DNA of 64,000 bases. Origin: Polynucleobacter sp. AM-26B4 (GTDB lineage Bacteria > Pseudomonadota > Gammaproteobacteria > Burkholderiales > Burkholderiaceae). The stretch spans positions 813,916-877,915 of the forward strand of contig NZ_JACVOT010000001.1 of the NCBI RefSeq assembly GCF_018882285.1, given 5' to 3'. Of this stretch, positions 52,347 to 61,717 are shown piece by piece (the stretch's first letter is position 1; each line of letters opens with the position of its first letter). The translations under genes were made by a program, and so were the position numbers. Under the pieces are notes generated by a model. That model saw only the letters and a program-made list of their open reading frames with translations. It ran no database searches and was not told the origin of the DNA.

Positions 52347-53801
52347 TCAATTTTTTAGAGACTGTTCTAACACATGTAATTCATGGTTTAGTTGATTGTC
52401 TCTAGACCTTTCATCGGTGATTTTTCTAACTGCATGCAACACCGTGGTGTGATCCCGGCCACCAAACAACTCGCCAATTTCAGGAAGGCTTTTTTGAGTC
52501 AATTCCTTAGCAATATACATGGCAATTTGTCTTGGTCTAGCAATATTAGCAGGTCGCTTTTTTGAGTACATATCCGCGACTTTGATGTTGTAAAAATCAG
52601 CGACCGTTTTTTGAATATTTTCAACAGAAATCTGTCTGTTTTGTACGGAAAGAAGGTCTTTCAGGGCCTCTCTAGCAACCTCTATCGTGATTTCTTTTCC
52701 ATGGAAACGCACATAGGCCAGGATTTTTCTTAAAGCACCCTCGAGCTCGCGAACGTTAGAACGTAGATGCTTGGCAACAAAAAAGGCAACATCTTCGGTC
52801 AGCGGCAAGCCTTCTGCCAATGCCTTTTTCATCAAGATGGCAACCCGCATTTCAAGTTCAGGTGGCTCAATAGCGACCGTTAAACCTGAATCGAATCTTG
52901 AAATCAAGCGATCATCAATACCCGAAATTTCTTTCGGATATGTATCGCTGGTCATGATTACCTGAGATTTATTGGCTGTTAGAGCCTCAAATGCATAAAA
53001 GAATTCTTCTTGAGAGCGAGGCTTTCCAGCAAAAAACTGTATATCGTCAATCAACAACAAATCCAAAGAGTGGTAGTACTGTTTGAATTTATCAAAAGAC
53101 TTTTGTTGATAGGCCTTGACCACATCAGATACATATTGTTCAGCATGAATGTATCTGATTTTTGCCTTCGGTTTTTCTTGTAACAAATGATTGCCGATAG
53201 CATGAATCAAATGAGTCTTACCAAGACCTACGCCACCGTAAAGGTACATTGGGTTATAAGATGAACCGGGGTTATTGGCCACTTGTATTGCGGCCGCACG
53301 AGCAAGCTGGTTGGCTTTACCAGTAACAAAACTATCAAAAGTAAGACCGGGGTTTAGGCGCGACCGGCCATCAATACCAATGCTTGGAAGTTCGTTAACT
53401 TCATCTACGCCCTCACCTGTGCCTGGAAAGCTAGCCGAGAGATTGGTCTGACCAAGATCTTCACTAATAAATTCAGATTGCTGCTCTTCTGTATTAAGAA
53501 GCTTCACTTTAGGATCAAGCACCCAATCAAGCGCAATTGGGGCCCCAAAATGTGTTTGAGCAAGCTCTATAAATCTTTGATTAAATTGGTTTTTTGCCCA
53601 ATCTAACTTAAATCTATTGGGCGCCGCCAGGGAAAGAGTTAAGTTTTCTTGGTCAAAAGAAAGAGGAAAAAGAGGCTTGATCCATGTTTTAAACTGTTGT
53701 GGGGAAAGCTCTTTAGAAAAAGAATCTGCTACAAACGCCCAAAATGTCTCAAGGTTTGAATTTGCTATTAACGCGGAATTTGTCAGGGTATTTGTATTCA
53801 C
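52347..53801 (-). CDS. dnaA: Chromosomal replication initiator DnaA
   Basis: An AAA+ initiator that melts oriC and loads DnaB. Domain I (about 15-90, [25 protein letters not shown]), a variable linker, domain III with [16 protein letters not shown] and [11 protein letters not shown], and domain IV with [15 protein letters not shown] (DnaA-box reading). The open frame reaches 53870, but that would place the DnaA boxes inside the gene. The GTG at 53801 gives 484 residues and leaves them outside. The exact start is unsettled; no strong ribosome-binding site was seen. Confidence 0.96.
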   Translation of the reverse strand: MNTNTLTNSALIANSNLETFWAFVADSFSKELSPQQFKTWIKPLFPLSFDQENLTLSLAAPNRFKLDWAKNQFNQRFIELAQTHFGAPIALDWVLDPKVKLLNTEEQQSEFISEDLGQTNLSASFPGTGEGVDEVNELPSIGIDGRSRLNPGLTFDSFVTGKANQLARAAAIQVANNPGSSYNPMYLYGGVGLGKTHLIHAIGNHLLQEKPKAKIRYIHAEQYVSDVVKAYQQKSFDKFKQYYHSLDLLLIDDIQFFAGKPRSQEEFFYAFEALTANKSQVIMTSDTYPKEISGIDDRLISRFDSGLTVAIEPPELEMRVAILMKKALAEGLPLTEDVAFFVAKHLRSNVRELEGALRKILAYVRFHGKEITIEVAREALKDLLSVQNRQISVENIQKTVADFYNIKVADMYSKKRPANIARPRQIAMYIAKELTQKSLPEIGELFGGRDHTTVLHAVRKITDERSRDNQLNHELHVLEQSLKN

Positions 53802-53827
53802 GAGGCAATTGTAGATGCTGTTAAAAG

Positions 53828-53932
53828 TTATCCACAAAGGATAAGTCGGTGGATAAGCTGTGGATAACATGTTGATAACATAAAAAAATTAGCAAAAACA
53901 ACAAGATAAATGCCAAAATAAAAAAATACACC
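53828..53932. other. Probable oriC core: DnaA-box array and AT-rich unwinding region
   Basis: Between dnaA and rpmH lie TTATCCACA (53828-53836) and, in the opposite orientation, three boxes 11 bp apart: GGTGGATAA (53848), TGTGGATAA (53859) and TGTTGATAA (53870); the first and third have one mismatch. The next 50 bp toward rpmH are almost wholly A/T (53878-53932), suitable for unwinding. Strand bias flips here. The call is inference from motif, gene context and composition. Confidence 0.78.
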
Positions 53933-53972
53933 GTAAATAGCTATTGACGGTGTAAAGGAAAAAAGCGAGAAT
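53927..53972 (+). promoter_or_regulatory. rpmH promoter with overlapping near-perfect 28-bp palindrome
   Basis: TTGACG (53944-53949), 17-bp spacer, GAGAAT (53967-53972) form a plausible promoter ahead of rpmH. A palindrome at 53927-53954 (outer arms TACACCGT/ACGGTGTA, centre AATAGCTATT, 26 of 28 positions symmetric) covers the -35. There is no T-run, so it is operator-like rather than a terminator. Confidence 0.5.
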
Positions 53973-53995
53973 CTAAGGTTCGCTAGGAAATAATT

Positions 53996-54130
53996 ATGAA
54001 ACGTACATATCAACCATCAGTAACCCGTCGTAAACGTACCCACGGTTTTCGTGTTCGCATGAAAACAAAAGGTGGTCGCCATGTTTTGAATGCGCGCCGT
54101 GCCAAGGGTCGTAAACGCCTCGCTGTTTAA
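53996..54130 (+). CDS. rpmH: 50S ribosomal protein L34
   Basis: A 44-residue basic protein, [20 protein letters not shown] at the start and [10 protein letters not shown] at the end, exactly the family pattern. First gene of the rpmH-rnpA-yidD-yidC-mnmE cluster on the right side of the origin. A terminator-like hairpin follows within 30 bp. Confidence 0.98.
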   Translation: MKRTYQPSVTRRKRTHGFRVRMKTKGGRHVLNARRAKGRKRLAV

Positions 54131-54506
54131 GCAACAGCAAGAAAAAGATAGAAAAGCGAGCAATCAAGTGGCTCGCTCTTTTTCTCTTTCCGACGCCAAT
54201 TTGATTAGATCAATATTGGCTCAAAAACCAAGCAACACCAAACATCTCGCCATACACACCCTTGCTGGTGAGCCTGGCATCGCATTGACCGTTCCCAAAA
54301 AATTAGCCAAAAGAGCGATTGATCGAAATCGAATCAAGCGTTTGATGAGAGAGTCGTATCGTCAGAACCTTCTTAACTTAGATGGCCAGCTGGTGGTTTT
54401 AAGGTTGCGAAAAAAAATTGGCGAATCTAGTCGAGGCAAGCTAAGAGAGCGAGAAAGACGTCAAATTAAAGAACAACTGTTTAATCAGGTGGGCGCGAGC
54501 AAATGA
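54090..54506 (+). CDS. rnpA: Ribonuclease P protein component
   Basis: Protein subunit that helps RNase P RNA mature tRNA 5' ends. The core with [26 protein letters not shown] (the RNR signature) is clear. The start is uncertain: ATG 54090 (138 residues) overlaps rpmH by 41 bp in another frame, while GTG 54168 gives 112 residues, near the usual length, and lies in the loop of a hairpin. The stop overlaps the yidD start (ATGA). Confidence 0.92.
   Translation: MRAVPRVVNASLFKQQQEKDRKASNQVARSFSLSDANLIRSILAQKPSNTKHLAIHTLAGEPGIALTVPKKLAKRAIDRNRIKRLMRESYRQNLLNLDGQLVVLRLRKKIGESSRGKLRERERRQIKEQLFNQVGASK
54155..54184 (+). terminator. Terminator-like hairpin between rpmH and the rnpA core
   Basis: Stem AGCGAGC (54155-54161) with GCTCGCT (54171-54177), 9-nt loop containing a GTG, followed by CTTTTTC. 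It has the form of an intrinsic terminator and would let L34 be made in excess of RnpA. Confidence 0.6.
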
Positions 54507-54733
54507 TTGCTAGCTTGTTAAAAGGCTTGATTAGGCTTTATCAGTTATTACTAAGCCCTTTTTGGGGGGCGCAATGTCGTTTTCACCCAACTTGCTCTTG
54601 TTATGCCATGGAGGCTTTGGAAAAACATGGCGCGATCAAGGGTTCGGGGTTGGCAATCTACAGAATAATGAGATGTAATCCATGGGCCAATGGTGGTCTT
54701 GACCCAGTACCAGAAAAGAACACAAAGAAGTAA
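54503..54733 (+). CDS. yidD: Membrane protein insertion efficiency factor YidD
   Basis: A 76-residue amphipathic protein that assists YidC. It carries the family's [24 protein letters not shown] core with the conserved cysteines and [17 protein letters not shown] near the C-terminus. The ATG overlaps the rnpA stop, and it is 49 bp before yidC. Confidence 0.95.
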   Translation: MIASLLKGLIRLYQLLLSPFWGAQCRFHPTCSCYAMEALEKHGAIKGSGLAIYRIMRCNPWANGGLDPVPEKNTKK

Positions 54734-54782
54734 CAATCTAACACTACAATTCCTGCTTACGCTATTTAATACAGAAAAAATA

Positions 54783-56465
54783 ATGGACATCAGAAAAACC
54801 TTACTTTGGGCAATTTTTACAATATCGGCCATTTTGTTGTTCGATGCATGGCAGATGCACAATGGCCAAAACTCATTCTTTTCTAAGCCTAAAGTTGAAG
54901 CTCAACAACCTGCTGCTAAAGATGCACCAGCTACAACAAGCGCACCAAAGGCTGATTTGCCTAAAGCTGTAGCAACAACATCAGCTACCCCAAATGCACC
55001 AACATTGTTTGCACCAAATAAAACTGGTGAAATCATTACGTTAAAAAATGATGTCATTAGCTTGGAAATTGATACGCTCGGTGGCGTTATCAGCAAAGCG
55101 CAATTAACAAAACATTTCGAAGAAGATAAATCTGGCGTTTTAATTTTTGAGCGTAGCAGTGCGCGTCAATATTTCGCGAGATCTGGTTTGGTTTCAGCGT
55201 CTGGTGTTGAGTTGCCAAATCACACGCAGCTTTTTTCAGTCAGTAAAAACTCTGCAGGCAACTCAGTTACTTTGGTTGCTGAAAAGAATGGCGTTCGTCT
55301 AGAAAAGGTTCTCACGCTTGAAAATGGTTCTTATGTTGTTGATGCAAAGCACACCATCAAAAACTTGAGCAACCCATCAGCAGATGTGACTTTGTACGCA
55401 GAATTGGTTCGCGATAACAGCAAGCTAGAAGAGAGCATGTTTTATGCGACGTTCACTGGCCCAGCGCTTTATACCGATGCAGAAAAATTCCAAAAAATAG
55501 AATTTACTGACATTGAAAAAAACAAAGCAAAAATACCAGGTTCTCAGCAGAAAGACAGTCCAACTTGGGTTGCCATGGTGCAACATTATTTTGCTTCTGC
55601 ATGGATTCCATCTAATAACTTCCAAAAAGATTTGTATGTAGGAAAGTTAGATGGCAACCAATACAGAATTGGCGTTAAATCAAAGCTAGAAATATTGGGT
55701 GTTGGCCAAGAGAAAACAGAAACACTTAAATTATTTGTTGGTCCTCAAGAAGAGCACGTATTAGAAAAAATTGCTCCGGGCCTAGAGTTGGTTAAAGACT
55801 ATGGATGGTTCACTATTTTGGCGAAACCAATTTTCTGGTTGCTTGAAAAGATTCATGCCTTAGTGAATAACTGGGGATGGTCAATCATTCTTTTGACAAT
55901 GTTGATCAAGCTTGTTTTCTTCCCACTATCTGCAGCGAGCTATAAATCAATGGCTCGCATGAAGCTTGTTCAGCCAAAAGTTTTAGAACTGAAAGAGCGT
56001 CATAAGGGTGAGCCACAGAAGCTTAATCAGGCCATGATGGAAATGTACCGCAAAGAGAAAATCAATCCTTTGGGTGGTTGCTTCCCGGTATTGATTCAGA
56101 TTCCCGTTTTTATTGCCTTGTATTGGGTGTTGTTGTCTTCAGTAGAGATGAGGGGCGCCCCTTGGTTGGGCTGGATCCAGGACTTGTCAAAACCAGATAC
56201 ATTGTTTGGTGTTTGGTTCGGCGCGCCTATTGGTTTGTTGCCAATCCTAATGGCTGTTTCAATGTTCATTCAGACAAAACTCAATCCAACGCCACCAGAT
56301 CCAATACAAGCAAAACTCATGATGTTCATGCCAATTGCTTTCTCAGTGATGTTCTTCTTCTTCCCATCAGGCTTGGTTTTGTATTGGGTCGTGAACAACA
56401 TCTTGTCAATCGCACAACAGTGGCAAATTAATAAAATTTACGGCGGGGCTAAAAAACCTGCTTAA
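54783..56465 (+). CDS. yidC: Membrane protein insertase YidC
   Basis: Inserts and folds inner-membrane proteins, with or without Sec. I start at ATG 54783 (MDIRKTLLWAIFTISAILLFDAW, 560 residues) rather than the upstream GTG frame. N-terminal membrane helix, an Ala/Pro-rich linker, a large periplasmic domain (to about residue 340), then the conserved five-helix core with MARMKLVQPKVLELKERHKG and NPLGGCFPVLIQIPVFIALYWVL. Confidence 0.97.
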   Translation: MDIRKTLLWAIFTISAILLFDAWQMHNGQNSFFSKPKVEAQQPAAKDAPATTSAPKADLPKAVATTSATPNAPTLFAPNKTGEIITLKNDVISLEIDTLGGVISKAQLTKHFEEDKSGVLIFERSSARQYFARSGLVSASGVELPNHTQLFSVSKNSAGNSVTLVAEKNGVRLEKVLTLENGSYVVDAKHTIKNLSNPSADVTLYAELVRDNSKLEESMFYATFTGPALYTDAEKFQKIEFTDIEKNKAKIPGSQQKDSPTWVAMVQHYFASAWIPSNNFQKDLYVGKLDGNQYRIGVKSKLEILGVGQEKTETLKLFVGPQEEHVLEKIAPGLELVKDYGWFTILAKPIFWLLEKIHALVNNWGWSIILLTMLIKLVFFPLSAASYKSMARMKLVQPKVLELKERHKGEPQKLNQAMMEMYRKEKINPLGGCFPVLIQIPVFIALYWVLLSSVEMRGAPWLGWIQDLSKPDTLFGVWFGAPIGLLPILMAVSMFIQTKLNPTPPDPIQAKLMMFMPIAFSVMFFFFPSGLVLYWVVNNILSIAQQWQINKIYGGAKKPA

Positions 56466-56467
56466 GT

Positions 56468-57841
56468 ATGATTCATGAGCGCGAACCAATCATTGCTTTA
56501 GCCACGGCTAATGGTCGCGCCAGTGTTGGAATAATTCGTTTATCGGGAACAGGGGTCTTGCAGATTAGCAAGGCCCTTTGTCTTAAAGAGCTAGCATCAA
56601 GACATGCAACCTTGGTTCAATTCAATGATGCCGCAGGTGATTTGATTGACGAAGGCTTGGCGATTGCTTTTCCTGCGCCACATTCTTATACCGGTGAAGA
56701 TGTTTTAGAGCTGCAGTGTCATGGCAGCACGCCTGCACTAAATCTACTGCTCGATCATTGTCTTCAGCTTGGAAAAAGTATGGGCTTGCGCTTAGCTCGC
56801 CCCGGTGAGTTCACTGAAAGAGCTTTTCTGAATGGAAAAATGGACCTGGCTCAGGCCGAGGCTGTGGCGGATTTGATTGATGCCAGCAGTACTTTGGCTG
56901 CTAAGGGTGCCGCAAAATCTCTCAAAGGTGATTTTTCTAAAAAAATTGATGTGTTCTTAAATGCGTTAATTGAAATCAGGGCCTTGACTGAGGCAACCTT
57001 AGATTTTCCGGAAGAAGAAATTGATTTCATTGAGCAGCATGATGTCTTTAATCGATTAGAGAAAATTCTTGCAAACATTCAAGACGTAAAAAACGCTGCT
57101 CAGCAAGGCTCGATTATTCGCGATGGTTTAACAGTGGTTTTGGTTGGTCAGCCAAACGTTGGTAAAAGTTCTTTGATGAATGCTCTTGCGGGCGAGGATA
57201 TTGCCATCGTGACGGACGTGGCTGGCACGACGCGCGACCGACTCAAAGAAACGATTCAGCTAGATGGCGTTCCGCTTCACATCATTGATACCGCTGGCTT
57301 GAGAGAGACTCAAGATAGTGTTGAGCAAATTGGTATTGAAAGAACATGGCAAGCGATTGAGCAGGCCGACTTGGTTTTGCACTTAATGGATCTCACCCAG
57401 GGGTCTCAAATATCAACAGAAGACCAAGATTTAATTAAGCGAATCAAACTCAAGACATCTAAGAACGTTCCGATAAAAATAGTGTGGAACAAGCTTGATC
57501 AATCATCAAAACAAACAATTGATCTTCAAGATCAATTGTTTGTGTCTGCTAAAACTGGTCAGGGCCTAGAACAATTAAAGAGTGAATTATTAAAAGTTGC
57601 TGGATGGCAGCCCGAGTCAGAGGGCGGCATCCTGGCTAGAAAAAGACACGTTGAAGCACTTTTAAATGCAGAACAACACATTAAGAATGCTTTGGTTTTA
57701 TTAAAGGCACAAACATCATCCATAGAGTTGGCTGCTGAGGAAATGCGGCTTGCTCAAGATGAGCTTTCGACCATCACAGGTCAATTTTTGCCAGATGATT
57801 TGTTGGGAAAAATTTTCAGCACCTTTTGCATTGGTAAGTAA
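56468..57841 (+). CDS. mnmE: tRNA modification GTPase MnmE (TrmE)
   Basis: A GTPase that works with MnmG on U34 of tRNA. It has 457 residues: folate-binding N-domain (IALATANGRASVGIIRLSG), helical domain, inserted G domain with GQPNVGKSS (about 224-232) and DTAGLRET, and the C-terminal FCIGK with the conserved catalytic cysteine. It is 2 bp after yidC and 3 bp before the next gene. Confidence 0.97.
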   Translation: MIHEREPIIALATANGRASVGIIRLSGTGVLQISKALCLKELASRHATLVQFNDAAGDLIDEGLAIAFPAPHSYTGEDVLELQCHGSTPALNLLLDHCLQLGKSMGLRLARPGEFTERAFLNGKMDLAQAEAVADLIDASSTLAAKGAAKSLKGDFSKKIDVFLNALIEIRALTEATLDFPEEEIDFIEQHDVFNRLEKILANIQDVKNAAQQGSIIRDGLTVVLVGQPNVGKSSLMNALAGEDIAIVTDVAGTTRDRLKETIQLDGVPLHIIDTAGLRETQDSVEQIGIERTWQAIEQADLVLHLMDLTQGSQISTEDQDLIKRIKLKTSKNVPIKIVWNKLDQSSKQTIDLQDQLFVSAKTGQGLEQLKSELLKVAGWQPESEGGILARKRHVEALLNAEQHIKNALVLLKAQTSSIELAAEEMRLAQDELSTITGQFLPDDLLGKIFSTFCIGK

Positions 57842-57844
57842 GTC

Positions 57845-58726
57845 GTGGCCATGCAATTCGATCAAGTTGTTTTGGCGGGCGGCGGCAATCGTTGTTGGTG
57901 GCAGGCCGGATTTTGGAATGCTCTGAATGAGGCCATTCCCCAGCGCCCCACAAAAATTGTTGCTGTGAGTGCTGGCGCTGCAACTGCTTGTTTGTTTTCA
58001 GCCAGGCCTGGCGATGAAGGTGCCCAATGGGGCCTTCATTACTACTCAAAAGCATTGGCTTCTGTTTCAAGCAATGTGGATTGGAAAAATCTTTTCTCAA
58101 GCGAGCCACTTTTCCCCCACTATCGCCTGTACAGAGCAGCCCTTGAAAATATTTTGGCTGATGGTTTTGAGCGAATTCAGGAGGGCCCAGAGATTTTGAT
58201 TGGGCTGGCTAAGACTCCGAGTTATTTAAGCCCCAAACTTTCCGTCGCCATGGGTTTGTTGGCATACGAGCTTGAAAAGAAATTTCAGCGACCACTTCAT
58301 CCTCAGTCCGGCAAGCGTCTTGGCTTTTCAAGGTTGTTTGTTTCATCCAAAGCATGCGCCGACATCGATGAACTCATAGAAACAATTTTGCAGTCATCGT
58401 GTACCCCGCCATTTACGCCAGTGATGTACCGAGATGGTCAGGCCATTTTGGATGGGGGCTTAATTGATAATGTGCCGATTGATGGGCTGACTCCTGCAAT
58501 TCCTGGTGAAAAAAATCAGGAAGCCCTTGTTTTGTTAACTAGAAGATATGACCTTCCCAATCCATTTATTCAAGAGCTGCCAGGTTTAAGGCTGACATAC
58601 ATACAACCAAGCCAAAAAGTTCCAATTTCAAGCTGGGACTATTCAAGACACGATCTGATGCCACGGGCCTATGAGCTGGGAAAAAGGGATGCCCAGCAAG
58701 CTGTCACTAATGGCATTTTTGTCTAA
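57845..58726 (+). CDS. Patatin-like protein with atypical nucleophile elbow
   Basis: A 293-residue protein (GTG 57845; ATG 57851 is possible) resembling bacterial patatin phospholipases. An oxyanion-type AGGGNR (11-16), the elbow AVSAG with Ser42 (40-44), and DGG with Asp203 (203-205) form the expected catalytic dyad. The elbow has Ala where patatins have the first Gly of GxSxG. No signal peptide is seen. It is only 3 bp after mnmE and so co-transcribed. Likely a cytoplasmic lipid acyl hydrolase, substrate unknown. Confidence 0.8.
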   Translation: MAMQFDQVVLAGGGNRCWWQAGFWNALNEAIPQRPTKIVAVSAGAATACLFSARPGDEGAQWGLHYYSKALASVSSNVDWKNLFSSEPLFPHYRLYRAALENILADGFERIQEGPEILIGLAKTPSYLSPKLSVAMGLLAYELEKKFQRPLHPQSGKRLGFSRLFVSSKACADIDELIETILQSSCTPPFTPVMYRDGQAILDGGLIDNVPIDGLTPAIPGEKNQEALVLLTRRYDLPNPFIQELPGLRLTYIQPSQKVPISSWDYSRHDLMPRAYELGKRDAQQAVTNGIFV

Positions 58727-58813
58727 TTAGGGTCAGACTCAAGGGAGCCTTCCGGGGGTAAAACAGCCTACAAAGTGGTATCCTTATGCTATTCCAATTT
58801 AACTAACTTAACT

Positions 58814-60682
58814 ATGAACCAACCAACGATGAAGGGCGTGGCCACCCTTAATGTGCCATCTTATGTTAAACATCAAAAGTTGATTGACTGGGTGGCTGAA
58901 GTGGCTGCTTTGACAATGCCAGACAATGTTTATTGGTGTGATGGTAGTGAAGAAGAATACGATCGTTTGTGCGCTCAAATGGTTGAAGCTGGAACACTAA
59001 AAAAGCTAAATCCAGCAAAAAGAAAAAATTCATATCTAGCCTGTTCAGACCCAAGCGATGTGGCCAGGGTTGAGGACAGAACTTATATTTGTTCTAAAAA
59101 TAAAGAAGATGCGGGCCCAACCAATAACTGGATGGATCCAGCTGAAATGCGCACGACGCTACAGCCATTATTCACAGGTTGCATGAAAGGCAGAACGATG
59201 TATGTTGTGCCTTTTTCAATGGGGCCCCTAGGATCTCCAATCGCCCACATTGGTGTTGAGTTATCAGACAGCCCGTATGTTGCTATCAACATGCGCATCA
59301 TGACTCGCATGGGCAAGGGTGTTTTTGATGTGTTGGGTTCCACAGGTGATTTCGTGCCTTGCGTTCACACAGTTGGCAAGCCACTACAGGCGGGTGAAAA
59401 AGATGTGGCTTGGCCATGCAGCAGCACCAAGTACATTGTTCATTATCCAGAAACTCGTGAAATTTGGTCTTTTGGTTCCGGTTACGGCGGCAATGCATTG
59501 TTAGGTAAGAAATGCTTTGCTTTGAGAATTGCTTCAACCATGGGTCGCGATCAAAACTGGTTGGCTGAACACATGTTGATTTTGGGTGTTACATCACCTG
59601 AAGGTAAAAAATACCACGTGGCTGCAGCATTCCCATCAGCTTGTGGCAAAACTAACTTTGCCATGTTGATTCCACCACAAGGTTATCAAGGTTGGAAAGT
59701 CACCACCATCGGTGACGACATTGCTTGGATCAAGCCACGTAAGGATCCTGTCACAGGAAAAACCCGCTTGTTTGCGATTAATCCAGAAGCAGGCTATTTC
59801 GGTGTTGCTCCAGGCACCAACACATTGACCAATGCTAATTGCATGGCTTCTTTGAATGAGAATGTCATCTTTACAAACGTGGCACTAACAGATGATGGCG
59901 ATGTTTGGTGGGAAGGCATGACTGACAAAGCTCCAGATCACCTCATCGATTGGCAAGGCAAAGACTGGACTCCTGCAGATGGCGCAGCAGGAAGAAAAGC
60001 ATCACATCCAAACGCTCGATTCACAGTTGCCGCAACTAATAATCCAGTGATTGATCCAGAGTGGAACAATCCTGATGGTGTTGCAATTGATGCATTCATT
60101 TTCGGTGGTCGTCGTTCAACAACGGTGCCATTGGTGACAGAGGCACGTAATTGGGTTGAAGGTGTTTACATGGCATCAACCATGGGCTCTGAAACAACTG
60201 CCGCTGCTGCTGGTCAGCAAGGTGTTGTTCGCCGCGACCCATTCGCGATGTTGCCTTTCGCTGGTTACAACATGAGCGACTATTTCCAACATTGGTTGAA
60301 CATGGGTAAAAAGCTTGAAGCAGAAGGCGCAAAATTGCCAAGCATTTACTGTGTTAACTGGTTCCGTAAAAACGAAGCTGGAAAGTTTGTATGGCCAGGC
60401 TACGGTGAAAACATGCGCGTTCTAGCTTGGATGCTTGAGCGCATCGAAGGTAAAGCCAAAGGACAGGAAAATATTTTTGGCACGACACCTTCACACAAAG
60501 ATATCAATTGGGCAGGTCTTGATTTCAGCGAAGACCAGTTCAATCAGGTAACTTCAATTGATAAAGCTGCATGGCAAGAAGAAATGAAGTTGCATGATCA
60601 GTTATTTGATCAGCTCTCATATCATTTGCCAAAAGAGTTGGTTGAAACAAAGCAGGCTCTAGAAAAGCGTTTAGCCAGCTAA
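58814..60682 (+). CDS. pckG: Phosphoenolpyruvate carboxykinase (GTP)
   Basis: Converts oxaloacetate and GTP to phosphoenolpyruvate, the first step of gluconeogenesis. It has 622 residues from ATG 58814 ([12 protein letters not shown]). The GTP-type P-loop [16 protein letters not shown] (about 275-290), [22 protein letters not shown] and the [14 protein letters not shown] segment identify the GTP class rather than the ATP enzyme. It suits a cell living on organic acids. A terminator follows. Confidence 0.97.
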   Translation: MNQPTMKGVATLNVPSYVKHQKLIDWVAEVAALTMPDNVYWCDGSEEEYDRLCAQMVEAGTLKKLNPAKRKNSYLACSDPSDVARVEDRTYICSKNKEDAGPTNNWMDPAEMRTTLQPLFTGCMKGRTMYVVPFSMGPLGSPIAHIGVELSDSPYVAINMRIMTRMGKGVFDVLGSTGDFVPCVHTVGKPLQAGEKDVAWPCSSTKYIVHYPETREIWSFGSGYGGNALLGKKCFALRIASTMGRDQNWLAEHMLILGVTSPEGKKYHVAAAFPSACGKTNFAMLIPPQGYQGWKVTTIGDDIAWIKPRKDPVTGKTRLFAINPEAGYFGVAPGTNTLTNANCMASLNENVIFTNVALTDDGDVWWEGMTDKAPDHLIDWQGKDWTPADGAAGRKASHPNARFTVAATNNPVIDPEWNNPDGVAIDAFIFGGRRSTTVPLVTEARNWVEGVYMASTMGSETTAAAAGQQGVVRRDPFAMLPFAGYNMSDYFQHWLNMGKKLEAEGAKLPSIYCVNWFRKNEAGKFVWPGYGENMRVLAWMLERIEGKAKGQENIFGTTPSHKDINWAGLDFSEDQFNQVTSIDKAAWQEEMKLHDQLFDQLSYHLPKELVETKQALEKRLAS

Positions 60683-60697
60683 ACAATCAATAGAAAC

Positions 60698-60737
60698 AAA
60701 AAGCCCCTTGTTTGAGTTTTCAAGCAAGGGGCTTTTT
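60698..60737. terminator. Bidirectional terminator between pckG and the M23 peptidase gene
   Basis: Stem AAAAAGCCCCTTG (60698-60710) pairs with CAAGGGGCTTTTT (60725-60737) between two convergent genes, with T-runs in both directions. Confidence 0.9.
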
Positions 60738-60750
60738 TATTGGGGCTTAA

Positions 60751-61674
60751 TTAGTTGGCGCGCTTTGGGAACATGTTTGCTGGATTGATGTGATTGCCAG
60801 CTCTCATGACTTCATAATGAAGATGTGGGCCTGTTGATCTTCCGGTGTTGCCAACCTTGGCAATCATGTCACCACGTTTAACTGTTTGACCTACTCTGAC
60901 CAATAATTGGCTTGCGTGGGCGTAGCGTGTTTTAAAACCTTCAGCATGATTGATTTCAACCACATTGCCGTATTGAGAGTCCCAGCCTGATCGGCTAACA
61001 ACGCCACCTGCAGAGGCAAGAATCGGCGTGCCGACAGGTGCAGAGAAGTCCAAGCCCTCATGCTTTGCCATGGTGTGCAAGAAAGGGTCTAGCCTTAAGC
61101 CAAAGCCACTGCTTAAGCTGTAGTTATCTTTAACAGGAATGCCTGTTGGCAAGCCATTCAACCAAGTGAGCTGCTTTTCCCATAAGGCATTGATTTCAGA
61201 AACGCTCTTTTTGAACTCCGTCATGTCTTGAAGCGAGCTATCAAGGGCGTCAATCAGGCGAACATCTTTTTTGACTTTCATTTCGGGAAGTTTGTGAGGA
61301 CCGCCCTTGCCGTTACCGCCAGGAATCTGAGACTTGACCGCGCTTGGCGTGGCCATGTCCATGAATTTATCTTTTAGCTTTTGAATTTGAATAATTTCAT
61401 CAGAGGTTGTTTGAAGCTTTTCTTGAATTGCTTGAAGACGCTCTTTGTAAGCTTGTTCTATTTGATCTTGTTCTGCCTGGGTTAAAACACCGCCCATCGC
61501 TCTGGCCAAATCAGGCCTGGCTTCAATCGCAATTCTTAAGCCGACAAAATGCAGAATACCGCCCGCCGCCACTAAAAGTGCTGCGAGAATACCAACCGCG
61601 ATTGAAACGGTTCTTAAGGTAATCGATATTTTTCGTACCCGGCCTGTTGGACCAGAAACCCACATTAACTGCAT
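60751..61674 (-). CDS. M23-family peptidoglycan endopeptidase (membrane-anchored)
   Basis: A 307-residue protein. One N-terminal membrane helix (about 23-48), a coiled coil (about 65-105), a linker, then a LytM domain (about 185-300) with zinc ligands HEGLDFSAPVGTP (His and Asp) and HLHYEV (HxH), all intact. Such proteins cut peptide crosslinks in the cell wall during growth or division, or activate amidases if degenerate; this one keeps the catalytic set. It is divergent from the FAD oxidoreductase gene over 43 bp. Confidence 0.92.
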   Translation of the reverse strand: MQLMWVSGPTGRVRKISITLRTVSIAVGILAALLVAAGGILHFVGLRIAIEARPDLARAMGGVLTQAEQDQIEQAYKERLQAIQEKLQTTSDEIIQIQKLKDKFMDMATPSAVKSQIPGGNGKGGPHKLPEMKVKKDVRLIDALDSSLQDMTEFKKSVSEINALWEKQLTWLNGLPTGIPVKDNYSLSSGFGLRLDPFLHTMAKHEGLDFSAPVGTPILASAGGVVSRSGWDSQYGNVVEINHAEGFKTRYAHASQLLVRVGQTVKRGDMIAKVGNTGRSTGPHLHYEVMRAGNHINPANMFPKRAN

Positions 61675-61717
61675 AAATCTTGCTCATTTTGATCAGACAT
61701 GCATTATAAAGGCTCCC

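Noticed and set aside
53802..53870. N-terminal extension of DnaA
   Set aside because: It would put the DnaA boxes inside the coding sequence and has no family similarity; GTG 53801 or a later start is preferred.
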